Source: an uncultured Clostridia bacterium
GTDB taxonomy: Bacteria > Bacillota > Clostridia > Lachnospirales > Anaerotignaceae
Length of the DNA: 64,000 nucleotides
Direction of reading: 5' to 3'
NCBI GenBank assembly: GCA_944384265.1
Contig: CALWSR010000011.1
Span: 1-64,000 of the forward strand
This document shows positions 1 to 8,297 of this stretch, in pieces. Made by a program: the position numbers and the translations under genes. Each line of letters opens with the position of its first letter. Within the stretch, counting starts at the first letter, position 1. Under the pieces are notes generated by a model that saw only the letters and a list, made by a program, of their open reading frames with translations, was not told the DNA's origin and made no database searches.

Positions 1-73
1 CAAAAGCTGGCACTGCTGTGCTTACTGTCATTGCTGTGGACAGTAAAAACGCAATTGCTTGGTATCTTTTCAT
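1..73 (-). CDS. Secreted or surface protein, 5' end only
   Basis: Only the first 24 codons are inside the window; the gene runs off the left edge. The ATG at 73-71 follows a strong ribosome site (AAGGAGG, complement of 83-89) at good spacing. The peptide starts MKRYQAIAF, continues with a hydrophobic Leu/Thr/Ala stretch and reaches VPAF, which is a classical Sec signal peptide: positive N-region, hydrophobic core, and an approach to an Ala-type cleavage site. The mature protein is not visible, so no function can be given. A promoter at 217-246 and two palindromes at 141-164 and 290-311 lie upstream, so the gene is probably regulated. Confidence 0.75.
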   Translation of the reverse strand, partial: MKRYQAIAFLLSTAMTVSTAVPAF

Positions 74-140
74 TTTTTTGTTCCTCCTTAAATTATTTGT
101 TTCTCAAGATACTTTTGCTACAAAAATTCATATAGCTCAT

Positions 141-164
141 TCTCAAAAGGTATACTTTTTGGGA
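141..164. promoter_or_regulatory. Palindromic operator-like site, copy 1
   Basis: Inverted repeat centred on GTATAC with arms CTCAAAAG and TTTTTGGG. It is the slightly weaker of two copies of the same palindrome (the other is at 290-311). It lies between the -10 element at 217-222 and the start codon of the secreted protein at 73, where a bound repressor would block transcription. The binding protein is unknown. Confidence 0.5.
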
Positions 165-216
165 ATTTTTTATGTCTACACAGAAAAATACATTTTATAT
201 GAATTTTTATGGCTCT

Positions 217-246
217 ACTATAACACAAATTATCCAATTTGTCCAA
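217..246 (-). promoter_or_regulatory. Promoter of the left-edge secreted protein gene
   Basis: On the minus strand TTGGAC (246-241) and TATAGT (222-217) are separated by 18 bp, a fair sigma-A promoter. It lies between the two palindromes at 141-164 and 290-311 and about 145 bp upstream of the start codon. Assigned by inspection only. Confidence 0.45.
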
Positions 247-289
247 GAAAATTTTAAATTTTTTTAAAAATCCATTAAAAAAATATTTC

Positions 290-311
290 CTCAAAAGGTA
301 TACTTTTTGAG
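290..311. promoter_or_regulatory. Palindromic operator-like site, copy 2
   Basis: A 22-bp near-perfect palindrome: arms CTCAAAAG and TTTTTGAG around GTATAC, with one mismatched pair. It is followed by GAATTTTT, and copy 1 is likewise followed by GAATTTTT, so about 30 bp is shared. It lies about 45 bp upstream of the -35 element at 241-246. Two such sites about 150 bp apart around a promoter suggest a dimeric regulator, possibly with DNA looping. Confidence 0.5.
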
Positions 312-518
312 AATTTTTGTATCATCCTAATTTTATGACTTTATGAATAAAGTATTGAAAAACCATTTCATTTTTTATTGTTTTGTACCGTTTATTTCCT
401 TTCCTTCTAAAATGCTTTTTTTACAGGCAAAAACCATATTGGCTTCCCTTAAAATCATTTCCTTTTTTAAAAGCATCTTCTTTTATTCCTTACGACATTG
501 CAAGCCTTTTTTCCATTC

Positions 519-662
519 AATGGTATGTCTGCTTAAACAGCACTGCCATACACATTTTCTGTCTGAATTTCCTGCAATAAAAAATAGTTCATTTTCTATC
601 CTTTATCCCCTTTTTCACTTCCAATGGTATGTCTGCTTAAACAGCACTGCCACACACATTTT
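519..662. repeat. Two direct repeats of 40 bp, 104 bp apart
   Basis: The 40-bp segment at 519-558 is repeated at 623-662 with a single T/C difference (core AATGGTATGTCTGCTTAAAC). Both copies sit in the gap between the end of metA and the secreted protein gene. No gene is seen across them; short frames here have no ribosome sites. They may be remnants of a tandem duplication or paired binding sites. Confidence 0.6.
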
Positions 663-689
663 TTATATGACTACTCTGCTTACTGTTTC

Positions 690-1628
690 TTAGGGCATTT
701 TTTCAGGCATTCCGTCCACTCTTTCTATCTCAAAGGGCGTCACTTGATACACATAATAATTTAACCAATTTGAAAACAGCAAATTTGCATGGCTTTTCCA
801 GCTTACAACAGGCCCCTTTTCAGGTATGTCATCTTTAAAATAATGCTTTGGAAAAGGCACATCATCCCTTTTTCCCAAATCTCTTTCATATTCTGCCTGC
901 AATGTCAAAGGGTCATATTCTGAGTGTCCCATTACAAAAATACGGCTGCCATGGCGGGAAGATGCAATATATAATCCAGATTCCTCTGAGGCAGACAGCA
1001 CCTCCAGCCTTGGCTCTTTATACACATCCTCCAAACGTACCTCTGTATGACGGGAATGAGGCACATAAAACACATCATCAAATCCCCTCATCAAATCCGC
1101 ACTTTTGACACGAACCGTATGGGGAAATACACCAAACATTTTTTCCGACAAAGGATATTTTTCAATTCCGTAATGATAATACAGTCCTGCCTGCGCTCCC
1201 CAGCAAATATGCAGTGTGGATGTTACATTGGTCCTGCTCCACTGCATAATTTCTTTCATTTCCTCCCAATAGCTTACTTCCTCAAAGGGTAAATCCTCTA
1301 TTGGCGCACCTGTAATAATCATGCCATCCAATTTTTTATGCTTGATTTCATCAAATGTATGATAAAAGCTTTTCAAATGCTCTGGAGGTGTATTTTTGGT
1401 TTCATGATTTTTTGGAAAAAGTAGTGTAATGTTCACTTGCAGGGGCGTATTTCCCAAAAGCCTTAAAAGCTGTATTTCTGTTGTTTCCTTTAATGGCATC
1501 AAATTCAATATGGCAATTTCCAATGGACGAATGTCTTGATGAAATGCTCTTTCCTCTCCCATAACAAAAATATGTTCCCTTTCCAAAATCTCTTTTGCAG
1601 GCAAATTATCCGGTATTTTGATTGGCAT
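690..1628 (-). CDS. metA: Homoserine O-acetyltransferase (MetA family)
   Basis: Acylates the hydroxyl of L-homoserine, the first committed step of methionine synthesis. The 312-residue length is typical. The visible active-site set matches the family: nucleophile Cys142 (HICWGAQAG), His235 and Glu237 (VMGHSEYDP). Position 111 is Glu (TGAPIEDL). In this family Glu111 marks acetyl-CoA use and Gly111 succinyl-CoA use, so acetyl-CoA is the inferred donor although many databases call the family homoserine O-succinyltransferase. Start ATG at 1628 is preceded by GAGGAGG. A methionine T-box leader and promoter lie directly upstream, so expression should rise when tRNA-Met is uncharged. Monocistronic. 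Confidence 0.95.
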   Translation of the reverse strand: MPIKIPDNLPAKEILEREHIFVMGEERAFHQDIRPLEIAILNLMPLKETTEIQLLRLLGNTPLQVNITLLFPKNHETKNTPPEHLKSFYHTFDEIKHKKLDGMIITGAPIEDLPFEEVSYWEEMKEIMQWSRTNVTSTLHICWGAQAGLYYHYGIEKYPLSEKMFGVFPHTVRVKSADLMRGFDDVFYVPHSRHTEVRLEDVYKEPRLEVLSASEESGLYIASSRHGSRIFVMGHSEYDPLTLQAEYERDLGKRDDVPFPKHYFKDDIPEKGPVVSWKSHANLLFSNWLNYYVYQVTPFEIERVDGMPEKMP

Positions 1629-1655
1629 ATTTCATTCCTCCTCATTTTTTTCATC

Positions 1656-1933
1656 AAAAAACGCCTTCATAGGAATATTCCCATGAAGGCGTATCGCACG
1701 CTGTACCACTTCACTTCATTTTCTGTCAAATGACAAAAAACCTCTTTTCCAGCACCAATCATGCTGTATCGCTGTAACAGGCGAACCTGTTGTAGCCTAG
1801 ACCCTTTTTTTCAAAAAGGCTTCGGTACACCATTCGGGAGCCATTTTCGTCACTGCTTCCTCTGCCTTTTTCCACCATACTGCAAGGCTCTCTGAAAGAT
1901 TTCACAGTCCTACTTTCTCCGTCATCACGTTTT
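1656..1933 (-). promoter_or_regulatory. T-box riboswitch, methionine-specific, upstream of metA
   Basis: The leader on the minus strand has the T-box elements in order: stem I with an ATG triplet in the specifier position (complement of 1842-1844, context GAAAATGGC), the T-box core GTGGTACAGCG (1709-1699) that pairs with the tRNA acceptor end, and an intrinsic terminator (stem 1661-1670 with 1683-1692, then a U-run at 1661-1656). ATG specifies tRNA-Met, which fits the downstream homoserine acyltransferase. An uncharged tRNA-Met would stabilise the antiterminator and allow metA transcription. Confidence 0.9.
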
Positions 1934-1939
1934 TGAAAA

Positions 1940-1968
1940 ATTTTACCATATTTTTGATATGCTGTCAA
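1940..1968 (-). promoter_or_regulatory. Promoter of the metA T-box transcript
   Basis: Consensus TTGACA (1968-1963), 17-bp spacer and TAAAAT (1945-1940) on the minus strand, directly before the T-box leader. Confidence 0.8.
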
Positions 1969-2538
1969 TTCTTTTGATTCATTTTTACTGCTTTTTAAAA
2001 TCAAAAGGATTTTCCTTATATCATGTGTATTTGCCCCTATAAATCCCTTTGTTAAAAAACATATCCAAAATCACCTCATAAAATATAGAAAATACTCCAT
2101 AAAAAGGCAAAAAATAATTGCATATTGTCATAAAAGGCAGTATACTTTTTATAAGCTTCATTTTGTTTCTTACTTACAGAAAGTATATTTTTTATAAAGT
2201 AACGATATCTATATACAACATAAGTTAGAAAAGGAGAAAGAATGAAAAAATACCCTATATCAAACAAAAATGAACTGTGCCGGAAATGCAGTAATCATTT
2301 TTGTTTATATAAGACATATCATTATTAACTTAGTATAGGGAGGGAAATAGCTTGATAACCACAGTTTCTAACGGAAAACAACCATACTGCCCTAAAACAA
2401 TCATACCCCCAAAAAAAGAATCATGCCTGCAATCCATATGACATATATGTTCCTTTTCAATCAAGGGCGAAAGCGTCAGAGGTTGAAAAACCAAAAGAAG
2501 AACTGTTTTATGGGCTAAACGATACACAATGGAAAGAA

Positions 2539-2907
2539 TTGGCAGAAAAATATGATGTGGAAAATTTAAGTCCTGAAGAAAAAGAAAAATTGTCAGCGGA
2601 ATTAAAAGATAAAGGTGTATTAGAAGAAGAATATAGAATAACCAATTTTGTGTTTATTCCTTTGGAAAGCTGTCTATTGGAAGGTGGCGGCAAAATAACC
2701 ATTGGAGAACATGAAGCATTTGATTTGGAAGATACAAATTGGTTGAAAAAATATGATGATATTGCAAATTATTGTGATTCCTTATTGGATATATTAGAAG
2801 ATGATGATAGCAGAAAAGAAAGTATAGAAAACATATGCAATATTTATTTAAAAATAGGAGATATTTTTGATAAAATAGCAGAAGCAATAAAAAAGGAAGC
2901 AATCTAG
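2539..2907 (+). CDS. Hypothetical protein, probably missing its true 5' end
   Basis: A 122-codon acidic, helical reading frame (Glu/Lys/Asp rich, ending in a KIAEAIKKEAI tail) that I cannot assign to a family. The first usable start is a TTG at 2539 with no convincing ribosome site. The same frame stays open back to 2359 and reads like protein (for example NPYDIYVPFQ), yet contains no ATG, so the gene has probably lost its start. It is followed by a strong intrinsic terminator at 2917-2956, which supports a transcribed gene or recent remnant. It lies alone between divergently oriented neighbours. Confidence 0.45.
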   Translation: MAEKYDVENLSPEEKEKLSAELKDKGVLEEEYRITNFVFIPLESCLLEGGGKITIGEHEAFDLEDTNWLKKYDDIANYCDSLLDILEDDDSRKESIENICNIYLKIGDIFDKIAEAIKKEAI

Positions 2908-2916
2908 CAATATAAG

Positions 2917-2956
2917 CAAAAAAGGTACAAAAAAATTATTTTTTGTACCTTTTTAT
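2917..2956 (+). terminator. Intrinsic terminator after the hypothetical ORF
   Basis: Perfect inverted repeat with arms AAAAAGGTACAAAAAA and TTTTTTGTACCTTTTT, ending in a T-run on the plus strand; the flanking A-run lets it work in both directions. Confidence 0.7.
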
Positions 2957-3452
2957 TATAAGCCTTATGATATATAAATTGGCATATCAACAGCACTGCA
3001 TATGCTGCACACCACAAACCCATGAAGGAACAAACCGTTTTTTTATTCTGGGATACATTTTCTTTTATACAGTCAATATCATTCCATGGTATTAAAAGGA
3101 ATCGTTCTGGGCCTATATTATCATTGTTTGTTCCTAAAAATTTAACTCATACCCTTGTCTTGATGTGTGATAGCAGTGAAAAGGACTATTCTAACTGTCT
3201 ATTTTGCCATTTCCTGCAAAGCTGGCATAACTACATTAATTTTTCAATAAAGGGGTAGGGCATTGCCCCAATATCAGCACCAATGGCAACATTCCACTGC
3301 CCTATGCAATCCTTTTCCCAAATAGATGCATTATCCATAAAGACAGACAAGCTGCCTGTATGAAGTGTGTCCTATTGTTTCTATTTTACATAGTGAGCGG
3401 CAAGCTGTTCATGCTCCAAACATACCTTTATGGTAACAAAATACACTGCCCT
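2957..3452. other. Intergenic region, no gene seen
   Basis: About 500 bp between the terminator and the end of topB. Short frames lack ribosome sites and recognisable protein; no repeat or RNA was identified. Confidence 0.5.
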
Positions 3453-5609
3453 TTATGAGCAATCCCTTGTAAAATCCATAATCTCCAGCTTGCCTGTATT
3501 TTCCTCATTGAAAAGAAGTGTGGCTTTTCCCTTTTCCCCCGTTTGGGGCAATGTAACAGCTATATTTTTGATTTTTCTTTCCTTCAGCAATTTTTTCACC
3601 ATACTTTGCTTTAATGCAATGCCATATGGTTCCAATGTATTTTTCCATATTGTAAACCGACAGCCTTCTTTCCAATGGGTACAATAATAGGCCTTTGTAT
3701 TTTCCAATATGCTTCCCTTTTGACAAAGAGGACATTTGCCTAAATTGCTTCCCGCTTTTTTTCCCCTTCCTCTTTGTGGCTCTTCTTCAAATACAATACT
3801 TTCATTTTTTTTGTCAGATGCCTCTATCAAAAAAGAAACATATCTTTGTATACTTCCCATAAATTTTTCAGAAGACATTTTTCCTTTTGCAATAGAGGAA
3901 AGCCCTTTTTCCCATTTTCCCGTTGTTTGAGGGGATTTCAATTCCTCCGGTACAATTTCAATCAGCTTCATGCCCTTTTCTGTGGGAATCAAATTTTTTG
4001 CCTTTCTGGTAATATATCCCACTGCCAAAAGTCTTTCAATGATGGCAGCTCTTGTGGCAGGTGTACCCAATCCACTTTCTTTCATTTGTTCCTTTAGTGC
4101 TTCATCCTCCACAAAGCGTCCTGCATTTTCCATGGCAGACAGCAAGCTGCTTTCTGTGTAATAGGCAGGGGGCTTTGTTTTCTTTTTCAGCACATGGGCC
4201 TGCTTTACCACAACCATATCCCTCTGCTTCAAATCAGGCAATATCTGCTCCTGCTTCTGTTGATTTTTCTTTTGGGTATTTGTCATATCCAAAGCCTTGT
4301 AAATGGCAGTCCAGCCCTCCTGCAAAACAGTCAGCCCTTTTGATATAAATTTTTGTTCCTCCACCACTGTCACTATATTGGTAACCATATAAATATATTG
4401 TGCATAAAATACAGCAAGCAGTCGTATTGCAATGGTATGGTATACCTTTCTCTCCTCCTCTGTTAAACTCTCCAAAGAGATTTTTGCCTCTGTGGGAATG
4501 ATGGCATGATGGTCTGTCACTTTGCTGTTGTCTATGATTCTTTTGGAAAATGGGATTTCCCCTTGCAGCAAAATGGGGGAAACAAAGGGGGCATATCCCT
4601 CCACATTTTGCAGCTTGCGCAATGTATTTTTTACCTTTTGTTTCATATCCTCACTCAAATATCTGCTGTCTGTGCGAGGATATGTAATCAATTTTCTTTT
4701 TTCATACAAATCCTGTGCAATGGAAAGTGTTTTTTGAGCAGAAAATCCAAACCTTTTGTTGCAGTCCCTTTGCAGCTCCGTCAAGTCATAGAGCAGTGGA
4801 GGAGATTGTTTTTTTTCCTCCTGTGTCACAGAAAAAACCTCTCCCCTTTTTCCCTGTACCTTTTTTACAATTTCTTGGGCCTGCTCTATTTTTTTGATTT
4901 TGGTATCCGTCTGTTTTTTATCAAACCAAATGCCTTTAAAATTTTCATAAACAGCCTCTACCTCATAGTAATCCTCGGGTACAAAAGCATCTATTTCCTT
5001 TTGTCTTTGTGTCATAATGGCCAATGTAGGCGTTTGTACTCTGCCTATACTCAACAAAGCATTGTACTGCAATGTATAAGCTCTTGTGGCATTCATGCCC
5101 ACCAGCCAGTCTGCTTCCGAGCGGCATTTTGCCGAAAGGTACAAATTGTCATATGCTCTGCCGTCTTTCAAATTGGCAAAACCTTCCTTTATGGCAATAT
5201 CTGTCATACTGGAAATCCAAAGCCTTTGAAAAGGTTTTTTACATTTTGCCACTTCATAAATGTAGCGAAATATCAATTCTCCTTCCCGTCCGCTGTCTGT
5301 TGCGCAAATCAAGCTCTCCACATGACTGCTGTTCATAAGCTTTTTTAATATTTTTAATTGAGGCTGTGTTTTTTTCACTGCCTTGAGCATCATTTTTTCA
5401 GGAAATATGGGCAAAACCTCTCTTTTCCATTTTTTATATTTTTCATCATAATCCTCCGGCTCAGCCAGTGTGACCAAATGTCCGATTGCCCAAGAAATGA
5501 TATATGCTTCTCCCTCTATAAAGCCTTCCTGTTTTTGTTTGCAGCCCAAAACACGGGCAATATCTCTTGCCACAGAGGGCTTTTCTGCAATGACAAGTAT
5601 TTTTCCCAT
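3453..5609 (-). CDS. topB: DNA topoisomerase III
   Basis: Type IA topoisomerase that relaxes and decatenates DNA through a transient 5'-phosphotyrosine bond. The 718 residues begin with a Toprim domain (Glu9 in VIAEKPSVA; the acidic segment ATDSGREGE near 103-111, in the Gly-containing form usual in Gram-positive TopB). The catalytic Tyr310 is in LITYPRTDSRYL. A GRVQTPTL signature lies near 189-196. The C-terminus holds one cysteine-based zinc-ribbon-like motif (CPLC...CTHWKEGC). The ATG at 5609 has a GGAAG ribosome site. A divergent promoter pair separates it from degV. Confidence 0.95.
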   Translation of the reverse strand: MGKILVIAEKPSVARDIARVLGCKQKQEGFIEGEAYIISWAIGHLVTLAEPEDYDEKYKKWKREVLPIFPEKMMLKAVKKTQPQLKILKKLMNSSHVESLICATDSGREGELIFRYIYEVAKCKKPFQRLWISSMTDIAIKEGFANLKDGRAYDNLYLSAKCRSEADWLVGMNATRAYTLQYNALLSIGRVQTPTLAIMTQRQKEIDAFVPEDYYEVEAVYENFKGIWFDKKQTDTKIKKIEQAQEIVKKVQGKRGEVFSVTQEEKKQSPPLLYDLTELQRDCNKRFGFSAQKTLSIAQDLYEKRKLITYPRTDSRYLSEDMKQKVKNTLRKLQNVEGYAPFVSPILLQGEIPFSKRIIDNSKVTDHHAIIPTEAKISLESLTEEERKVYHTIAIRLLAVFYAQYIYMVTNIVTVVEEQKFISKGLTVLQEGWTAIYKALDMTNTQKKNQQKQEQILPDLKQRDMVVVKQAHVLKKKTKPPAYYTESSLLSAMENAGRFVEDEALKEQMKESGLGTPATRAAIIERLLAVGYITRKAKNLIPTEKGMKLIEIVPEELKSPQTTGKWEKGLSSIAKGKMSSEKFMGSIQRYVSFLIEASDKKNESIVFEEEPQRGRGKKAGSNLGKCPLCQKGSILENTKAYYCTHWKEGCRFTIWKNTLEPYGIALKQSMVKKLLKERKIKNIAVTLPQTGEKGKATLLFNEENTGKLEIMDFTRDCS

Positions 5610-5641
5610 TTTTTCACTTCCTTACTATTTTACATTTGTAT

Positions 5642-5670
5642 ATCATACCATGTTCTTTGTTTTACTGCAA
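5642..5670 (-). promoter_or_regulatory. Promoter of topB
   Basis: TTGCAG (5670-5665), 17-bp spacer, TATGAT (5647-5642) on the minus strand, about 35 bp before the topB start. Confidence 0.6.
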
Positions 5671-5684
5671 ACAAAATGATACCA

Positions 5685-5713
5685 TTGACAGCACCATCAC
5701 TTATAGATACAAT
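5685..5713 (+). promoter_or_regulatory. Promoter of degV
   Basis: Consensus TTGACA (5685-5690), 17-bp spacer, TACAAT (5708-5713), divergent from the topB promoter 15 bp away. Confidence 0.75.
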
Positions 5714-5745
5714 AGAAAAAATATAATTTTTATGGGAGGTGCTTT

Positions 5746-6636
5746 ATGCACAACTACAAAATTTTTTCAGACAGTGCCTGTGATTTGCCTCTTGTTTACA
5801 AAAAGGAGTATGACATTGGCATTGTCCCTTATTCTGTTTCCTTTGGAGATGAAAAATATTATAAAGAAATTTTAGAATTGACTCCCACAGATTTTTATGA
5901 AAAGATTACTTCAGAGCATATTTTTCCAAAAACCTCACTGCCTTCCATACAAGAATATATAGATGCCTTTGAGCCTGCTTTGCAGTCGGGAAAAGATGTC
6001 ATATGCCTTTGTTTGAGCAAAAAATTCAGCGGCTCTTATCAAAGCGCATTAAATGCCAAAAATATCCTTTCAGAAGACTATACAAACCGCACCATCGAAA
6101 TCATAGATTCCAAACAGGCTACCGGCGGACAAGGGCTTTTGCTTTATGAAATGGCGCAAATGCAGCTGGCCGGTTATTCTCTCAAGCAGCTTGCAGCAGA
6201 AGCAAAAAAACTGCGGGATACTGCAAAAATCAATTTTACAGTAGAATCACTGGATTATCTTCAAAAGGGAGGACGCATAGGCAAAGCCGGCGCCTTGGCC
6301 GGAGCCATATTAAACATTAAGCCAATTATTGAAATGGCAGATGGAGAATTGCATCCTGCCGGAAAAATAAGAGGCTTTAAAAAAGCCATGAAAGCAATTA
6401 TGGACATGACAGAAAAAGAAATCGGTGCAGAGGCAGAAAAATATCGCATTTGTATCATTTCTGCCCAAAAAATGGAAAATGCTTTTTTGCTCAAAGAGGC
6501 ACTGCAACAGCATAAAAAATATGATATATTGGATATTCCTTTTCAAGTGGGCGTTACAATAGGCGCACACGCAGGTCCTACTGCTTTGGGTATCTGCTAT
6601 ATTAAAAAATATACACAGCTATCATCCCAACCATGA
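5746..6636 (+). CDS. DegV family fatty-acid-binding protein
   Basis: DegV proteins bind a long-chain fatty acid between two domains; in some Firmicutes they serve as FakB, presenting fatty acid to the kinase FakA for phospholipid synthesis. Family signatures are visible: N-terminal SDSACDLP, the segment VICLCLSKKFSGSYQSA, SLDYLQKGGRIGKAGA near the middle, and the C-terminal GAHAGPTALGICY that closes the lipid pocket. Length (296 aa) is normal. The ATG at 5746 has a GGGAGG ribosome site. No FakA kinase gene is nearby, so a FakB role is inference. Confidence 0.9.
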   Translation: MHNYKIFSDSACDLPLVYKKEYDIGIVPYSVSFGDEKYYKEILELTPTDFYEKITSEHIFPKTSLPSIQEYIDAFEPALQSGKDVICLCLSKKFSGSYQSALNAKNILSEDYTNRTIEIIDSKQATGGQGLLLYEMAQMQLAGYSLKQLAAEAKKLRDTAKINFTVESLDYLQKGGRIGKAGALAGAILNIKPIIEMADGELHPAGKIRGFKKAMKAIMDMTEKEIGAEAEKYRICIISAQKMENAFLLKEALQQHKKYDILDIPFQVGVTIGAHAGPTALGICYIKKYTQLSSQP

Positions 6637-6722
6637 ATAAACAAATGGTTTTCATCATAAAAATATTTCTATTCATTCTCCGTAAAGAAATATTGAAATT
6701 TGATATTGTATGATATGCACAG

Positions 6723-6748
6723 ACAGCCACGTTTTGTGGCTGTTTTAT
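6723..6748 (+). terminator. Intrinsic terminator of degV
   Basis: Stem ACAGCCAC (6723-6730) with GTGGCTGT (6736-6743), followed by a short T-run. Confidence 0.7.
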
Positions 6749-7120
6749 ATTCCATTTGCAGCCCATAAATGGGCCTTTACTATCATATTGATTTTTTATG
6801 TACTCTTTTATCACATTTTCATGCTTTTCCATTCTATCAGCAAAAAAGCCAATCCAAATTTTTTGTATTATATCTGCATTTTAAATTGGCGGCTCTGCGG
6901 CATATTTTTAATGCACGCTTTATTTTTAACTGTTCTTCATGTGTCTATGGTTATAAAATAAAAATTTGTAGTTTTATATACTAAAGTATTTTTCATTCCC
7001 CCTGACAGAACCAAAGGCACTAAAGCAAACAGTATAAAAGGGCTGTCAAAGTGATATGCTGCCTTTTTGGCAAACAAGTGAAATCGTAAAAGCTTGTCAC
7101 TTAGAAGCAATCATAGCAGC
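6749..7120. other. Intergenic region, no gene seen
   Basis: About 370 bp between two convergent terminators; short frames only, without ribosome sites. Confidence 0.5.
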
Positions 7121-7156
7121 ATAAAAACTGCCAGCAGCTTTCACTCTGCTGGCAGT
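7121..7156 (-). terminator. Intrinsic terminator of the DUF4397 gene
   Basis: Eleven-bp perfect stem ACTGCCAGCAG / CTGCTGGCAGT (7127-7137 with 7146-7156), with a T-run on the minus strand. Confidence 0.8.
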
Positions 7157-7230
7157 AAAAATTATATTTTTTTAATTATCTGCTTGAACAAGAAGCAGCT
7201 CCTTCAAAACACCAACAACCCTTTTTGATA

Positions 7231-8088
7231 TTAAAATGACAAATAGGTGGTTCCTTCCAATGGAATCAAAACCTGCAAGCCTACTCTATCTCCCATATTT
7301 CCTACAATATAAACAGAGTATGCTTTTCCTCCCTGCAAAGTCATATTGGGGTCTTCCAATATGACACGGGCAGAGGCGGCTACCTTCAATTTTAAATTAT
7401 GCCTGCCCGGAGCCAAAGAAAGATATCGGCTGACCTCCTGAAAATCTAAATCTGTCAGCACCAATCTATCATCAATATACACATCCAACAAAGGCGCATT
7501 GGCAGAAAGCTGTATAAATCTGACAAATGCTCTGTTTTGATTTAATACCCTTCTGGTATCTGTAATAAACTGCCATTCCTGTCCTGTCCCATTGTTGATA
7601 AAAGCTGCTGTATAAACTCTGTTTGCAATCACATTCATTCTGGAAACACTAATGGGATTTCTTGTGGTGCCTGCTCTAAATACTGCAATTCTGTAATATC
7701 CGGGAAGAACCTTCATATATTCTGTAAAGGCTCTGTAATTTAAATAGGAAGCCACCCTTCTGCCATTGACATAAATATCAATAGGGCCTGACGAGGGGCT
7801 TGCATTTAAATATCGAATGTATGAAAATCTTGTGATGCCGGGGATAATGGGAATGACTGTAATATTGGGTCTGTTATTTGGAAAAAAAGGATTGTTGGGA
7901 AAAAAATTAAGTCCCCTTGCTGCTGCATTGGCTGCCTCCCCTTCCGGCAATGCAAATGCTGCATCTGTGACCTCCACAGTATAGTTTTCATCTGTTAAAT
8001 TATCAATCTGCTCCTCTGTCAATGGCAAAGGCATAATCATATCTGCACTGGTTTCTATTCCTGTCATGTTCATATCTTCTGTGGCCAT
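7231..8088 (-). CDS. DUF4397 domain-containing protein
   Basis: A 285-residue protein of unknown function with two copies of the DUF4397 beta-rich pattern: one around RYLNASPSSGPIDIYVNG and one around RFIQLSANAPLLDVYIDDR, each followed by a pattern like LPGYYRIAVF or LAPGRHNLKL. A low-complexity Asn/Pro/Phe linker (FFPNNPFFPNNRPN) precedes them. DUF4397 proteins are usually extracytoplasmic, but no signal peptide is present here; the N-terminus is acidic. The start is put at ATG 8088 because AGGTGA lies 5 bp before it; the GTG nine bases upstream is part of that ribosome site. Single gene with its own terminator. Confidence 0.8.
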   Translation of the reverse strand: MATEDMNMTGIETSADMIMPLPLTEEQIDNLTDENYTVEVTDAAFALPEGEAANAAARGLNFFPNNPFFPNNRPNITVIPIIPGITRFSYIRYLNASPSSGPIDIYVNGRRVASYLNYRAFTEYMKVLPGYYRIAVFRAGTTRNPISVSRMNVIANRVYTAAFINNGTGQEWQFITDTRRVLNQNRAFVRFIQLSANAPLLDVYIDDRLVLTDLDFQEVSRYLSLAPGRHNLKLKVAASARVILEDPNMTLQGGKAYSVYIVGNMGDRVGLQVLIPLEGTTYLSF

Positions 8089-8156
8089 TTCTCTCACCTG
8101 CTTTTTATTGATACTGCCAATATATGCAGCTTCCTTTTGGTTGGTGCAAAGAGAAT

Positions 8157-8185
8157 TTGACAGTGCCTTTTTTTATTACTATAAT
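8157..8185 (+). promoter_or_regulatory. Promoter of the MATE gene
   Basis: Perfect consensus: TTGACA (8157-8162), 17 bp, TATAAT (8180-8185). Confidence 0.85.
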
Positions 8186-8297
8186 AAAAACAATACCATT
8201 TTCCATATGGAATTGAAAAAGAAAATGTCACTACCTTTTACTATTTTTTCAAAAAATCTGTAAAAACCGCTTTTCTAGCAACAAGGAGATGAAACAA

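Noticed and set aside
4506..5348. 280-codon plus-strand frame
   Set aside because: Lies antisense to the well-supported topB gene.
6602..6832. 76-codon minus-strand frame after degV
   Set aside because: Overlaps the degV end and its terminator, with no ribosome site.
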